From Gelatiniphilus marinus (GTDB lineage Bacteria > Bacteroidota > Bacteroidia > Flavobacteriales > Flavobacteriaceae), in the NCBI RefSeq assembly GCF_042678305.1, contig NZ_JBHUDT010000003.1: a DNA stretch of 64,000 nt; one strand, given 5' to 3'. This document shows positions 1 through 8,428 of this stretch, in pieces; position 1 is the first letter of the stretch, and every line of letters begins with the position of its first letter. The position numbers and the translations under genes were made by a program. The notes beneath the pieces are model-generated. The model worked only from the letters and a program-made list of their open reading frames with translations, did not search any database and had not been told where the DNA came from.

Positions 1-1
1 T

Positions 2-1123
2 ATTCCTAAAATAATACACCAATTATCTCACAGAAAACACAACAAATACATAGCAGTAAACTGTGGTGCCATTCCAGAAGGCACCATTGACAGTGAACTT
101 TTTGGACACGAAAAAGGGGCTTTTACAGGCGCCACACAAACGCGCTCTGGATATTTTGAGGTGGCCGATGGCGGTACCATTTTTTTAGACGAAGTTGGCG
201 AATTGCCACTAACAACACAAGTGCGTTTATTACGTGTTCTTGAAAATGGCGAGTTTATTAAAGTAGGCTCCAGCAAGGTTCAAAAAACCGATGTAAGGAT
301 TGTGGCGGCAACCAATGCCAATATGTTTCAGTCTATCGAAAAAGAAAAATTCCGCGAAGATCTGTATTACAGGTTAAGTACCGTAGATATTCATTTGCCT
401 CCATTACGCGAGCGACAAGACGATATTCATTTATTATTCAGAAAATTTGCCAGCGATTTCGCCTTAAAATACAAGATGCCAACGGTTAAATTAACCGATA
501 ACGCCATTAGGGTTTTACAAAAACACCGATGGAACGGCAACATTCGTCAGTTACGAAACGTTGCCGAACAAGTTTCAGTTTTAGAACAAAATCGAAACAT
601 TAACGCCGAAGTACTAAAAGGCTATTTACCAACATCGGGCAGCAATTTGCCCGCGGTTATTAAAACATCAAAAGCCGAAAGCGATTTTAGTAGCGAACGC
701 GAGATTTTATACAAAGTCCTTTTTGACATGAAGAGCGATTTGAACGATTTGAAAAAACTTACCATGGAACTCATGAAAAAAGGCAACGTTAAAGACGTTG
801 AAAAAGACCACGGGAGCTTAATCCAAAAAATCTATGGCAATGCCGATGAAACAGAAACAGATTACGAAGAAGCACTAACAGAACCCGAAGTGCTATCGAT
901 ACCCGAACACCCTGAGACGCTTGACGATGGCGCAAACGCACAAGATAAATACCATTTTGCCGAAGAGATTGAAGAAGAAGAAACCCTATCTTTACAAGAC
1001 AAAGAGCTGGAGTTAATAAAAAAATCGCTTGAACGCCATCAAGGAAAGCGTAAATTAGCAGCTGCCGAATTAGGTATTAGCGAACGTACGCTGTACAGGA
1101 AAATTAAACAATATGACCTTTAA
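2..1123 (+). CDS. Sigma-54-dependent transcriptional activator (AAA+ / Fis-type HTH), 5' truncated by window edge
   Basis: The frame is open from base 2, so the N-terminus, including Walker A, lies outside the window. The visible part starts in the sigma-54 interaction AAA+ domain. The GAFTGA loop that contacts sigma-54 is at 116-133, followed by the Walker B-type FLDEVGELP segment and the RIVAATN and REDLYYRL (sensor/arginine-finger) motifs. After an acidic, low-complexity linker, a Fis-type helix-turn-helix closes the protein (KLAAAELGISERTLYRKIK). Such activators remodel RNA polymerase-sigma-54 using ATP. No receiver domain is visible, so the input signal is unknown. It precedes lptE, secG and groESL on the same strand; a GG-N10-GC site lies before groES. 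Confidence 0.93.
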   Translation: MPKIIHQLSHRKHNKYIAVNCGAIPEGTIDSELFGHEKGAFTGATQTRSGYFEVADGGTIFLDEVGELPLTTQVRLLRVLENGEFIKVGSSKVQKTDVRIVAATNANMFQSIEKEKFREDLYYRLSTVDIHLPPLRERQDDIHLLFRKFASDFALKYKMPTVKLTDNAIRVLQKHRWNGNIRQLRNVAEQVSVLEQNRNINAEVLKGYLPTSGSNLPAVIKTSKAESDFSSEREILYKVLFDMKSDLNDLKKLTMELMKKGNVKDVEKDHGSLIQKIYGNADETETDYEEALTEPEVLSIPEHPETLDDGANAQDKYHFAEEIEEEETLSLQDKELELIKKSLERHQGKRKLAAAELGISERTLYRKIKQYDL

Positions 1124-1254
1124 AAGAATTGGCAGTTGCAGTTTTCAGTAAGCAGTTAAAAAGTACAACAATATAAAAAAGCAATCGTTTTTAAAATAAT
1201 CCAACGGGTACATTAAACGCTCTCGAAAGGCCTTAAAAAATATCAATCTTATAA

Positions 1255-1758
1255 ATGAAAAATATAAAATACATCTTTTTATTACTAGCAATCGCAACAT
1301 TTAAGTCCTGCGGCATCTATGGCTTTACCCAACCCAGCTCTATAAAGGCAGAGACTTTTCAGGTAAACCGAATTGAAAACAACGCCCTACTTGTAGAACC
1401 TGGTTTAGAGCGCGATTTTCAAAATGCATTACAAGATAAAATACTAGATCAAACCAATTACAAATTAGAGACCTCTAATGCCGACTTGGTTTACGAAGGC
1501 GAAATAACAACCTACAGAATTTCGCCAACCACGGCCACATCGGATAATAGAGCCGCACAAAACCGGCTAACCATAGGCGTAAAAATTAGTTTTTACAATA
1601 CCAATAACGAAGAAGACAATGTAGATCAATCCTTTTCGTTTTTTTACGATTACCCAGGTAGAGAACAACTTGTGGGCGCCCAAAAAGCAACCGCGCACGA
1701 AGAGATTTTTGAGCGCTTAACGCAAGATATTATTAATGCTACTTTAGCAAAATGGTAG
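1255..1758 (+). CDS. lptE: LptE-family LPS-assembly lipoprotein
   Basis: This 167-residue lipoprotein has a short signal peptide ending in a lipobox-like FKSCG with Cys19. The body (GIYGFTQPSSIKAETFQV, then LEPGLERDFQNALQDKI and a later LTIGVKISFYN strand region) matches the Bacteroidota LptE family. LptE is the outer-membrane lipoprotein plugging the LptD barrel during lipopolysaccharide insertion. It follows the sigma-54 activator by 131 bp and precedes a TPR-like gene and secG, an order common in Flavobacteriaceae. LptD itself is not in the window. The family call rests on pattern and context, as LptE sequences are divergent. Confidence 0.85.
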   Translation: MKNIKYIFLLLAIATFKSCGIYGFTQPSSIKAETFQVNRIENNALLVEPGLERDFQNALQDKILDQTNYKLETSNADLVYEGEITTYRISPTTATSDNRAAQNRLTIGVKISFYNTNNEEDNVDQSFSFFYDYPGREQLVGAQKATAHEEIFERLTQDIINATLAKW

Positions 1759-1798
1759 ATTATTAAACCTCGGTTAGCAGTAATAAAAATTTAAAATA

Positions 1799-1836
1799 GT
1801 CGATATCATTTCGAGTAAAACGAAAAATCTCATAAA
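1799..1836. repeat. Short dyad of the ATTTCG...CGAAAAATCTCAT type
   Basis: In the gap between lptE and the next gene, ATTTCG (1808-1813) and CGAAAAAT form an imperfect dyad followed by CTCAT. It resembles short palindromic intergenic repeats that are scattered through flavobacterial genomes. It shares the ATTTC...GAAATCTCAT layout with the dyads at 3631 and 30725. No T-tract follows, so it is not an obvious terminator. Confidence 0.4.
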
Positions 1837-1868
1837 ATATTAAATAATTAAATTAGGCTTAGCCAACA

Positions 1869-2813
1869 ATGAATCAAAAAGATTTTACATACATCCTACA
1901 AAACCCGCAAGCCATAACGCATGAGCAAACCGAGGCCGTAACATCTATTGTTGATGAGTTTCCTTATTTTCAATCGGCACGCGCAGTACATCTTAAAGGT
2001 TTAAAGAACCAAAGCAGTTTTAAGTACAACCAAGCCCTTAAAACCACAGCCGCCTACACCACAGACAGAAGCATACTCTTCGATTTTATAACCTCTGAAG
2101 TTTTTATACAAAACGAAATATCGCAATTCATCAAACAAAACACAACACATTTAAAAGCCATCGGTGTTAACGCTGAAGATATTTCCATTAACAAAAGCGT
2201 GGCTATTGATGATGCCTTAAAACAACAAATTAAAGATACCGATGGCGTTCTGGACCCGGCGTTGTTTCAACCCAAGGTAGAACGCCCAAAAAAAGCCTTT
2301 GTACTTGACGACTCTGAGCGTATTGAAAACGTAACCAAAGCCACCAAAACACAAGAAGCATCAGCTAACGACATACTTAACATAGGTAAACCACTGCAAT
2401 TCGATAAAAGAGAAACCCACTCGTTTAACGAATGGTTAAAACTTGCTCGATTTAAACCTATTAAAAGAGAAAAGACACAAATTTCAAAAAACACAAAAGA
2501 AGCAAAAGAAGTTTCAGAACATAGCGAAAAAGCTAAAAAATTCGAACTAATAGATAAATTTATCACCCAAAACCCAAAAATAAATCCGTCTAAAACCTTA
2601 ACATCAAAAGGTAATCTCGCCAAAGCACAAATGATACAGCCCGAAGCTTTAATGACCGAGACTTTAGCCCGTATCTATGTTGAACAAAAAAACTATAAAA
2701 AAGCCATTCAATCTTACAACATTTTAAGTTTGAAATATCCAGAAAAAAGTAGTTTCTTTGCAAACCAAATTAAAGCAATAGAACAATTACAAGAACAAAA
2801 TAACACAGAATAA
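1869..2813 (+). CDS. TPR-like protein of the lptE-secG cluster, function unknown
   Basis: A 314-residue soluble protein with no signal peptide. The N-terminal 100 residues are helical. The middle is charged and low in complexity, with many Lys and Glu. The C-terminus (MTETLARIYVEQKNYKKAIQSYNILSLKYPEKSSFFANQI) is a clear tetratricopeptide unit. Its stop codon overlaps the secG start by one base (TAATG), which suggests translational coupling. Equivalent genes sit between lptE and secG in related genomes, but I know of no assigned function. A role as a protein-protein adaptor is only inferred from the TPR. Confidence 0.85.
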   Translation: MNQKDFTYILQNPQAITHEQTEAVTSIVDEFPYFQSARAVHLKGLKNQSSFKYNQALKTTAAYTTDRSILFDFITSEVFIQNEISQFIKQNTTHLKAIGVNAEDISINKSVAIDDALKQQIKDTDGVLDPALFQPKVERPKKAFVLDDSERIENVTKATKTQEASANDILNIGKPLQFDKRETHSFNEWLKLARFKPIKREKTQISKNTKEAKEVSEHSEKAKKFELIDKFITQNPKINPSKTLTSKGNLAKAQMIQPEALMTETLARIYVEQKNYKKAIQSYNILSLKYPEKSSFFANQIKAIEQLQEQNNTE

Positions 2814-3172
2814 TGAGCACGTTTACAATATTTTTAGCATTAATCGTAGTGGTAGCGTTTTTACTTATAGTGGTAATTATGGTACAGAACCCTAAAGGCG
2901 GAGGGCTATCTTCTTCGTTTGGCGGTGGCGGCACACAACAATTAGGGGGCGTAAAAAAGACTACCGATTTTTTAGACAAAAGCACATGGACTTTAGCAAC
3001 ACTGCTATTGGTTTTAATACTGGCCTCTAACGTAGCCATTAGTAGCGGAAACGAAACCGTAGATTCTAAAGCATTGGACCCCGATGCAACTACGCAGCCA
3101 TTACCCGCAACACCACTACCAACTACAAACAACAATGCTGATACCACAACAGCCAAAGACTCAGCACAATAA
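2813..3172 (+). CDS. secG: Preprotein translocase subunit SecG
   Basis: A 119-residue inner-membrane protein. Two hydrophobic segments (about residues 3-23 and 57-77) flank the SecG signature VQNPKGGGLSSSFGGGGTQQLGGVKKTTDFL. SecG assists SecYE and SecA in protein export. The protein is longer than E. coli SecG at its C-terminus, with a Thr/Pro/Asn-rich hydrophilic tail. The start overlaps the previous stop by 1 bp, and a strong hairpin terminator follows 18 bp after the stop. Confidence 0.95.
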   Translation: MSTFTIFLALIVVVAFLLIVVIMVQNPKGGGLSSSFGGGGTQQLGGVKKTTDFLDKSTWTLATLLLVLILASNVAISSGNETVDSKALDPDATTQPLPATPLPTTNNNADTTTAKDSAQ

Positions 3173-3190
3173 TACAATGTATTTTAAACA

Positions 3191-3224
3191 AAAAAACGCC
3201 AACTCCAAAAGTTGGCGTTTTTTT
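3191..3224. terminator. Rho-independent terminator after secG
   Basis: CGCCAACT (3197-3204) pairs perfectly with AGTTGGCG (3210-3217) around a 5-nt loop. It is flanked by A-tract and T-tract, so it could work in both directions. It separates the activator-lptE-secG transcript from groESL. Confidence 0.9.
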
Positions 3225-3276
3225 GTTTCTGGCTCTTACAGATAAACAAATCTGCAAGTTTGTCAGTTAAAAAGCA

Positions 3277-3293
3277 TTGGCACATTTTTAGCA
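3277..3293 (+). promoter_or_regulatory. Sigma-54-type (-24/-12) promoter for groES-groEL
   Basis: TTGGCAC followed by ATTTTTAGCA gives GG (3279-3280), exactly 10 nt, then GC (3291-3292), the invariant spacing of sigma-54 promoters. The -24 half is consensus; the -12 half (TAGCA for TTGCA) differs at one base. Transcription would start near 3304, about 38 nt before the groES ATG. A partial dyad (CTGCAAGTTTGTCAG, 3252-3266) lies just upstream. No TAnnTTTG housekeeping element is evident here. Confidence 0.6.
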
Positions 3294-3341
3294 TAACGCT
3301 AAGGCGTTAAACATAATTTAAATTAAAAACAAAATAACAAA

Positions 3342-3617
3342 ATGAGCTTAAACATTAAACCATTAGCAGACCGAGTTGTTATAGAACCAGCTGCTGCTGA
3401 AACTAAAACAGCGTCAGGAATTATTATTCCGGATAACGCTAAAGAAAAACCACAAAAAGGTAAGGTTGTTGCCGCAGGCAAAGGCACCAAAGACGAGCCT
3501 ATTACCGTAAAAGTTGGCGATACTGTTTTATATGGCAAATATGCAGGAACAGAGCTTAAACTAGAAGGTAAAGATTATTTAATTATGCGCGAAAGCGATA
3601 TATTGGCAATTGTGTAA
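3342..3617 (+). CDS. groES: Co-chaperonin GroES (10 kDa chaperonin)
   Basis: 91 residues, the usual length. The N-terminus IKPLADRVVIEPAAAE and the mobile loop around residues 20-35 (TASGIIIPDNAKEKPQ) that docks on GroEL are both clear, as is the C-terminal KDYLIMRESDILAIV. GroES caps the GroEL ring in the cytoplasm during ATP-driven folding. It sits 102 bp upstream of groEL. The pair is probably driven by the sigma-54-like promoter at 3277-3293. Confidence 0.98.
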   Translation: MSLNIKPLADRVVIEPAAAETKTASGIIIPDNAKEKPQKGKVVAAGKGTKDEPITVKVGDTVLYGKYAGTELKLEGKDYLIMRESDILAIV

Positions 3618-3626
3618 CAATTACTT

Positions 3627-3704
3627 TTTCATTTCCGCGTAGGCGGAAATCTCATCAAACAAAACTAGATTTTCATTAAACAGTTTCCCGCCCTCGCGGG
3701 AATA
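3627..3704. repeat. Two short hairpin repeats in the groES-groEL gap
   Basis: Two perfect dyads lie within the 102-bp intergenic space. ATTTCCGC (3631-3638) pairs with GCGGAAAT (3643-3650), followed by CTCAT. TTCCCGC (3685-3691) pairs with GCGGGAA (3696-3702). Both have 4-nt loops and no T-tract. They resemble flavobacterial intergenic palindromes and would form stem-loops in the groESL mRNA, possibly affecting its stability or processing. Confidence 0.6.
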
Positions 3705-3719
3705 AAAATAAAACATATT

Positions 3720-5351
3720 ATGGCAAAAGACATAAAATTTGATATTGAAGCACGAGACGGATTAAAACGCGGTGTTGATGCATTGGCAAATGCAGTAAAA
3801 GTAACTTTGGGCCCCAAAGGACGTAACGTAATTATTAGTAAATCTTTCGGCGCACCACAGGTTACCAAAGATGGCGTTACAGTAGCCAAAGAAATAGAAC
3901 TGGAAGACGCACACGAAAACATGGGGGCACAAATGGTAAAGGAAGTTGCTAGCAAAACCAACGATTTAGCTGGCGATGGCACCACTACAGCAACCGTTTT
4001 AGCTCAGGCCATCGTTAAAGAAGGCTTAAAAAACGTTGCTGCTGGCGCAAACCCTATGGATCTAAAACGCGGCATAGACAAAGCCGTTTCTGCGATTACC
4101 CAAGATTTAGAAAAACAATCTAAACAGGTGGGCAATTCATCTGAAAAAATAAAACAAGTAGCTGCCATTTCAGCAAATAACGATGATACCATAGGCGAAC
4201 TAATTGCTCAAGCTTTTGATAAAGTGGGTAAAGAAGGTGTTATTACCGTTGAAGAAGCCAAAGGTATGGAAACCTACGTAGATGTTGTTGAAGGTATGCA
4301 ATTCGACAGAGGCTACCTTTCGCCTTACTTTGTAACCGATGCCGATAAAATGATTGCCGATTTAGAAAATCCGTACATTTTATTATTCGACAAAAAAATC
4401 TCTAACCTACAGGAAATCCTTCCAATACTAGAGCCGGTTGCTCAATCTGGCCGGCCTTTAGTGATTATTGCTGAAGATGTTGACGGACAAGCCCTAGCCA
4501 CCTTGGTAGTAAACAAATTACGTGGCGGACTTAAAATTGCTGCCGTTAAAGCACCTGGTTTTGGAGACCGACGTAAAGCCATGCTTGAAGATATTGCTAT
4601 TTTAACTGGCGGAACCGTAATATCTGAAGAAAGAGGATTTACTTTAGAAAACGCCGATTTAAGTATGTTGGGTACTGCTGAAACCGTAACAGTTGATAAA
4701 GACAATACTACAATTGTTAACGGTGCCGGAAATGCAAAAGATATAAAAGCACGTGTTAACCAAATTAAATCGCAAATAGAAACAACCACTAGCGATTACG
4801 ACAAAGAAAAACTGCAAGAACGCTTAGCTAAATTAGCCGGTGGTGTTGCCGTACTTTACGTTGGCGCTGCCAGTGAAGTGGAAATGAAAGAAAAGAAAGA
4901 CCGTGTTGATGATGCATTGCACGCAACCCGAGCTGCCGTTGAAGAAGGTATTGTTGCCGGAGGTGGTGTTGCCTTGGTTAGAGCCATATCGGTTTTAGAA
5001 AAAATTACAACCGAAAACCTAGACGAAGTAACAGGCATTCAAATTGTAGCGCGCGCCATAGAAGCACCTTTACGTACCATTGTGCAAAACGCAGGTGGCG
5101 AAGGTAGCGTTGTAATTAATAAAGTTTTAGAAGGCAAAAAAGACTTTGGCTACGATGCTAAATCTGAAACTTATGTAGATATGCTCAAAGCCGGTATTAT
5201 CGATCCTAAAAAAGTAACGCGTATTGCATTAGAAAATGCAGCATCGGTTGCTGGTATGATTCTTACTACCGAGTGTGCTTTAATAGACATTAAAGAAGAC
5301 GCACCTGCTATGCCTCCAATGGGCGGCGGTGGTATGCCAGGCATGATGTAA
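3720..5351 (+). CDS. groEL: Chaperonin GroEL (60 kDa)
   Basis: A complete 543-residue chaperonin. It contains the ATP-site motif GDGTTT near residue 86, the VKVTLGPKGRNVII start, the apical-domain segment and the AGGVAVLYVGAASEVEMKEKKDRVDDALHATRAA signature region. The C-terminal Gly/Met tail is MPPMGGGGMPGMM. It forms the double-ring folding cage with GroES. It is a single copy within the window and is followed by a strong terminator. Confidence 0.99.
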   Translation: MAKDIKFDIEARDGLKRGVDALANAVKVTLGPKGRNVIISKSFGAPQVTKDGVTVAKEIELEDAHENMGAQMVKEVASKTNDLAGDGTTTATVLAQAIVKEGLKNVAAGANPMDLKRGIDKAVSAITQDLEKQSKQVGNSSEKIKQVAAISANNDDTIGELIAQAFDKVGKEGVITVEEAKGMETYVDVVEGMQFDRGYLSPYFVTDADKMIADLENPYILLFDKKISNLQEILPILEPVAQSGRPLVIIAEDVDGQALATLVVNKLRGGLKIAAVKAPGFGDRRKAMLEDIAILTGGTVISEERGFTLENADLSMLGTAETVTVDKDNTTIVNGAGNAKDIKARVNQIKSQIETTTSDYDKEKLQERLAKLAGGVAVLYVGAASEVEMKEKKDRVDDALHATRAAVEEGIVAGGGVALVRAISVLEKITTENLDEVTGIQIVARAIEAPLRTIVQNAGGEGSVVINKVLEGKKDFGYDAKSETYVDMLKAGIIDPKKVTRIALENAASVAGMILTTECALIDIKEDAPAMPPMGGGGMPGMM

Positions 5352-5377
5352 TTAAATAATCGCCTTAGATAATTATT

Positions 5378-5413
5378 AAAAAACGCTTCAATTAATTTTG
5401 AAGCGTTTTTTTT
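5378..5413. terminator. Bidirectional terminator between groEL and a minus-strand gene
   Basis: CGCTTCAA (5384-5391) pairs with TTGAAGCG (5398-5405), with A-tract before and T-tract after. It lies between the convergent groEL and transglutaminase-like genes and can serve both. Confidence 0.88.
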
Positions 5414-6419
5414 AGCCTTTCACCTTAAATGTATAAGTAGAGATTAAATCTTCTCCTATAAAAAAATGCACATCGTAAAACCCTTTATATTTAAATGCAT
5501 AATCAATAGTTAAGTAATTATTTTTGATTGATGCTGACTTAGGATAAACTTTATTGCTATGGCTCCCACTATCAATTAACAACCTAACCGCTTTAACATC
5601 TATTGGTTTTTTAAGCTCGAATTTAAAAGAAACACTGTCGTTTTTTTTGATGACATTGTACATTTTTTTAGGCTCAACATGAAGGTTAATATTCGCATAA
5701 GCTTGCCCGTAAATAATGGGGGAATCTATAAATGCTTGAAACGAAGTTGCATGGGCATCATTTAAAAGCAACCATTTTTTTTCAGCAGGAAAATGATCTA
5801 TTGCAAAGAGTTCGGGGTTTGCTAAAAAAAAACCTTCGTTATATTGAAATTGAAAATGAAAAGTTTCTGGATTAGGTATGCCGCTCGCCCAAGTAGGGTC
5901 GCAGAGATACCATTTACCATTTAGTTTAACGGCATTCCAAGAATGGTTTGGGGCATCTAATTTATCAATATTTGTTGTACTTGTTTTGGCAAAACCGTGT
6001 ACCATTTCGCATTCTATATTGGCCAAATCTGCAAGTTCTTTTACTAAATAAGCATACCCCGTACAAATGGTTTTATTGGTTTTTTTAAGTTTTTTTAATG
6101 TTGCTTTTCTAAATTTAGTATTCCAGCTTTTAAGCTTCACACTATCATTTTTAAACCGTTGCCTTTTTTGCATGTTTTTTGAAAACATACGATAATCATT
6201 AGCAATATTGTTACTAACCCAGGTAAAAATAGCACGGAAACGTTCTACATCGGTAGCTAAACCCGAAGTGAGTTTGTATGCCAATTCGGGTAAATTATTA
6301 AGTTTTTCATTTTTGTATTTCAACGCCATTCTATCGGCTTTTGTAAAATCGATAGTATCAAAATCTGAGATTTGCGCATGCGATTGAAATACAAAAATGA
6401 AGATTAATAAATAACGCAT
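5412..6419 (-). CDS. Secreted transglutaminase-like domain protein
   Basis: 335 residues with an N-terminal signal peptide (MRYLLIFIFVFQSHAQ). The transglutaminase-like core carries the expected triad. Cys119 is in TICTGYAYL, His159 in APNHSWNAV and Asp174 in WYLCDPTWASG. The C-terminal ~120 residues look like a beta-rich accessory domain. Family members are often proteases or peptide-crosslink enzymes of the envelope, and the substrate here is unknown. It starts 35 bp after the stop of the carboxypeptidase-regulatory-like gene, so the two are probably co-transcribed. Confidence 0.85.
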   Translation of the reverse strand: MRYLLIFIFVFQSHAQISDFDTIDFTKADRMALKYKNEKLNNLPELAYKLTSGLATDVERFRAIFTWVSNNIANDYRMFSKNMQKRQRFKNDSVKLKSWNTKFRKATLKKLKKTNKTICTGYAYLVKELADLANIECEMVHGFAKTSTTNIDKLDAPNHSWNAVKLNGKWYLCDPTWASGIPNPETFHFQFQYNEGFFLANPELFAIDHFPAEKKWLLLNDAHATSFQAFIDSPIIYGQAYANINLHVEPKKMYNVIKKNDSVSFKFELKKPIDVKAVRLLIDSGSHSNKVYPKSASIKNNYLTIDYAFKYKGFYDVHFFIGEDLISTYTFKVKG

Positions 6420-6454
6420 TGTTAAAATTTAACTATAGCTATAAGATGTAATTA

Positions 6455-6889
6455 TTAATTTGAGCGTTTAGATTTATAGGGTTTATTGGAGTTTAAAGCA
6501 CCCACAAACTCAATTAAATCTTCAGATAGCATTTGTTTTACAAACGTGGTATTGCTCTTTATTTTTACCGCAATGGTTTCGTAACCTAAATAGCTAATTA
6601 GTAAAACGTCTCCTGTTTTTAGCGGTTCTGGAAATGTAAACTCGCCTTTGGCATTGGTTACCGTTCCTACCTTAGCTCCTTTTAAGGTAATGCTGGCACT
6701 CTCTACCGGCCCATCTTCACTGGTAACAATACCTTTAATAATTCTTTCGTTTTGCGGTATTTCTGTTGAAGTTGCCTTTTTATTTTGCCCATAAACAGGA
6801 CTGTATGCAAGGGTGGCAATCATAAAAATGGCAATAAAACTCAAGCTTTTGCAAGCCTTTTTTTGTGTACGTGTTAACTGTGGTTTCAT
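6455..6889 (-). CDS. Carboxypeptidase-regulatory-like (CarboxypepD_reg-like) domain protein
   Basis: 144 residues. A long, basic N-terminus leads into a signal or membrane segment (SLSFIAIFMIATLAYSPVYGQ). It is followed by a single beta-sandwich domain (IIKGIVTSEDGPVESASITLKGAKVGTVTNAKGEFTFP ... LLISYLGYETIAVKI). This is the domain found at the N-terminus of SusC-type receptors, but here there is no plug or barrel. It is probably exported to the periplasm or cell surface; function unknown. It is upstream of, and on the same strand as, the transglutaminase-like gene. Confidence 0.85.
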   Translation of the reverse strand: MKPQLTRTQKKACKSLSFIAIFMIATLAYSPVYGQNKKATSTEIPQNERIIKGIVTSEDGPVESASITLKGAKVGTVTNAKGEFTFPEPLKTGDVLLISYLGYETIAVKIKSNTTFVKQMLSEDLIEFVGALNSNKPYKSKRSN

Positions 6890-7110
6890 AATTTTATATA
6901 TTTTATTTTCATCAAATCTATCTTAAGGAAGATTAACATGAAAGTTATATTGAGTGAGTAACAACTTTAAGTGAGTGAAGATACAAAATTATGACATTAA
7001 CAGCAATTAGTTAATTAAAATTCAGCACTTTAAATCTAGTCTTTTATTATAAAACTGCCTAATTGTTTGTTTTCATTTTTATAGGATTTATGCTAATATT
7101 TCTAATAAAT

Positions 7111-8361
7111 TTAAGAGCCATCATTTATATTTTTATGCTTTTCCTCAATCCACTTACCCATAAACTTGGTGCTCTGTAAAGTATGATGTACTAACATTTG
7201 CCCTATGAAATTATTAAGTCGTTTTTCGGTAATATGTTTAACCGCTTCTTCTATTTTGGCTAAAAACTTTTTTTTATGCTCAATATTACTGAAACGCTTA
7301 TTTATAATTTCAAATCCGTTTTGTTGTTTTGCTTTCCACAGCATTTCATCATTATATAATTGAACCGCTTTACGTGCAAATTCCTCTGGATTATCTTCAA
7401 TAAACCCGTTTGGTTCTATATTACCAAACATGCCTTCTGCAGCTATACCACTCATAATACATGGTGTGCCGTTTTGCATGGCATCAACCAATTTTCCTTT
7501 TAAGCCGGCACCAAAACGTATGGGCGCTAAACATATTTTTGATTGCTGCATGGCCACGTTTACATTTTCGGCAAAACCTTTTACTAAAAAACCTGCTTTT
7601 GCATTGTGCAACTGGTTTACTTTTTGAGTAGCGTAAGCACCGTAAATATGCAATTCGGCTTTGGGCAATTGCTCTTTTATAAGCGGCCAAATGGATTCTT
7701 TTAAATACAAAACGGCGTTATAATTGGGTTCGTGCAAAAAATTTCCAATGGTTATAAAATGTTTTCGGTCGTTAAATTTCGATAAACTTTCAATATTTTC
7801 TTTTGAAATTTCATCTAACAGAAATGGCAAATAAACCAACAAAGACTCATCAACTTTAAATTCGTTTTTAAGAAGTTCCATTTCGGTTTCCGAAATAATC
7901 AAACTTAAATCGCTGCGGTAAATACTGGCTATTTCCCGCTTTGCGGTATCGTTAAACAAATAAGTTTTATCAAATGATTTACTGTCTTTAAAAGCTTGTT
8001 GTCTGCCTTTTCGCAGACCATGTAAATCTTCGGTATCCAGAATTCTTACAGCATTTGGGCATTGTTGGGCAACGCGCCACCCAAATTGCTCTTCGGTCAT
8101 AAAACGATCGAACATTACAATATCTGGATTCAAATCCTTTATAAAATCATTAAAACTGGAATGATTCAATTCAATCTTAACCTGCTCGATGCCCATCGTT
8201 TTTAAATCAAAAGCATTATCTGTTTTAGTACACGAACTCGCAAAAGTGATGTGATAGTTTTGCGATTGAAACACAGCAATTAACTGCATCATTCTGCTAC
8301 CTGCCGCAGAACTTTTGGGCTCTGGCCAAACAAAACCGATGATTAATAATTTTTTATTCAT
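7111..8361 (-). CDS. Glycosyltransferase, GT-B fold, group 1 (GT4-like)
   Basis: 416 residues, cytosolic. The N-terminal half begins KLLIIGFVWPEPKSSAAGSRM, the layout of GT-B enzymes with a Gly/Ser-rich loop. The C-terminal half has HFITIGNFLHEPNYNAVLYL, a nucleotide-sugar-binding region (LAPIRFGAGLKGKLVDAMQNGTPCIMS) and the usual terminal helices. It probably transfers a sugar from an activated donor during surface glycan synthesis; donor and acceptor cannot be read from the sequence. It stands alone rather than in a glycan cluster. The pseudogene upstream is on the same strand. Confidence 0.85.
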   Translation of the reverse strand: MNKKLLIIGFVWPEPKSSAAGSRMMQLIAVFQSQNYHITFASSCTKTDNAFDLKTMGIEQVKIELNHSSFNDFIKDLNPDIVMFDRFMTEEQFGWRVAQQCPNAVRILDTEDLHGLRKGRQQAFKDSKSFDKTYLFNDTAKREIASIYRSDLSLIISETEMELLKNEFKVDESLLVYLPFLLDEISKENIESLSKFNDRKHFITIGNFLHEPNYNAVLYLKESIWPLIKEQLPKAELHIYGAYATQKVNQLHNAKAGFLVKGFAENVNVAMQQSKICLAPIRFGAGLKGKLVDAMQNGTPCIMSGIAAEGMFGNIEPNGFIEDNPEEFARKAVQLYNDEMLWKAKQQNGFEIINKRFSNIEHKKKFLAKIEEAVKHITEKRLNNFIGQMLVHHTLQSTKFMGKWIEEKHKNINDGS

Positions 8362-8428
8362 AAAAAATTCTAAAAATCAAATATTCAAAAACTAAATTCC
8401 AAAACCTAAATATGACCAATTGAAATTA

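Noticed and set aside
4442..4789. Antisense ORFs within groEL and other large genes
   Set aside because: They lie opposite well-identified genes, have no family resemblance and show composition expected of antisense frames in AT-rich DNA.
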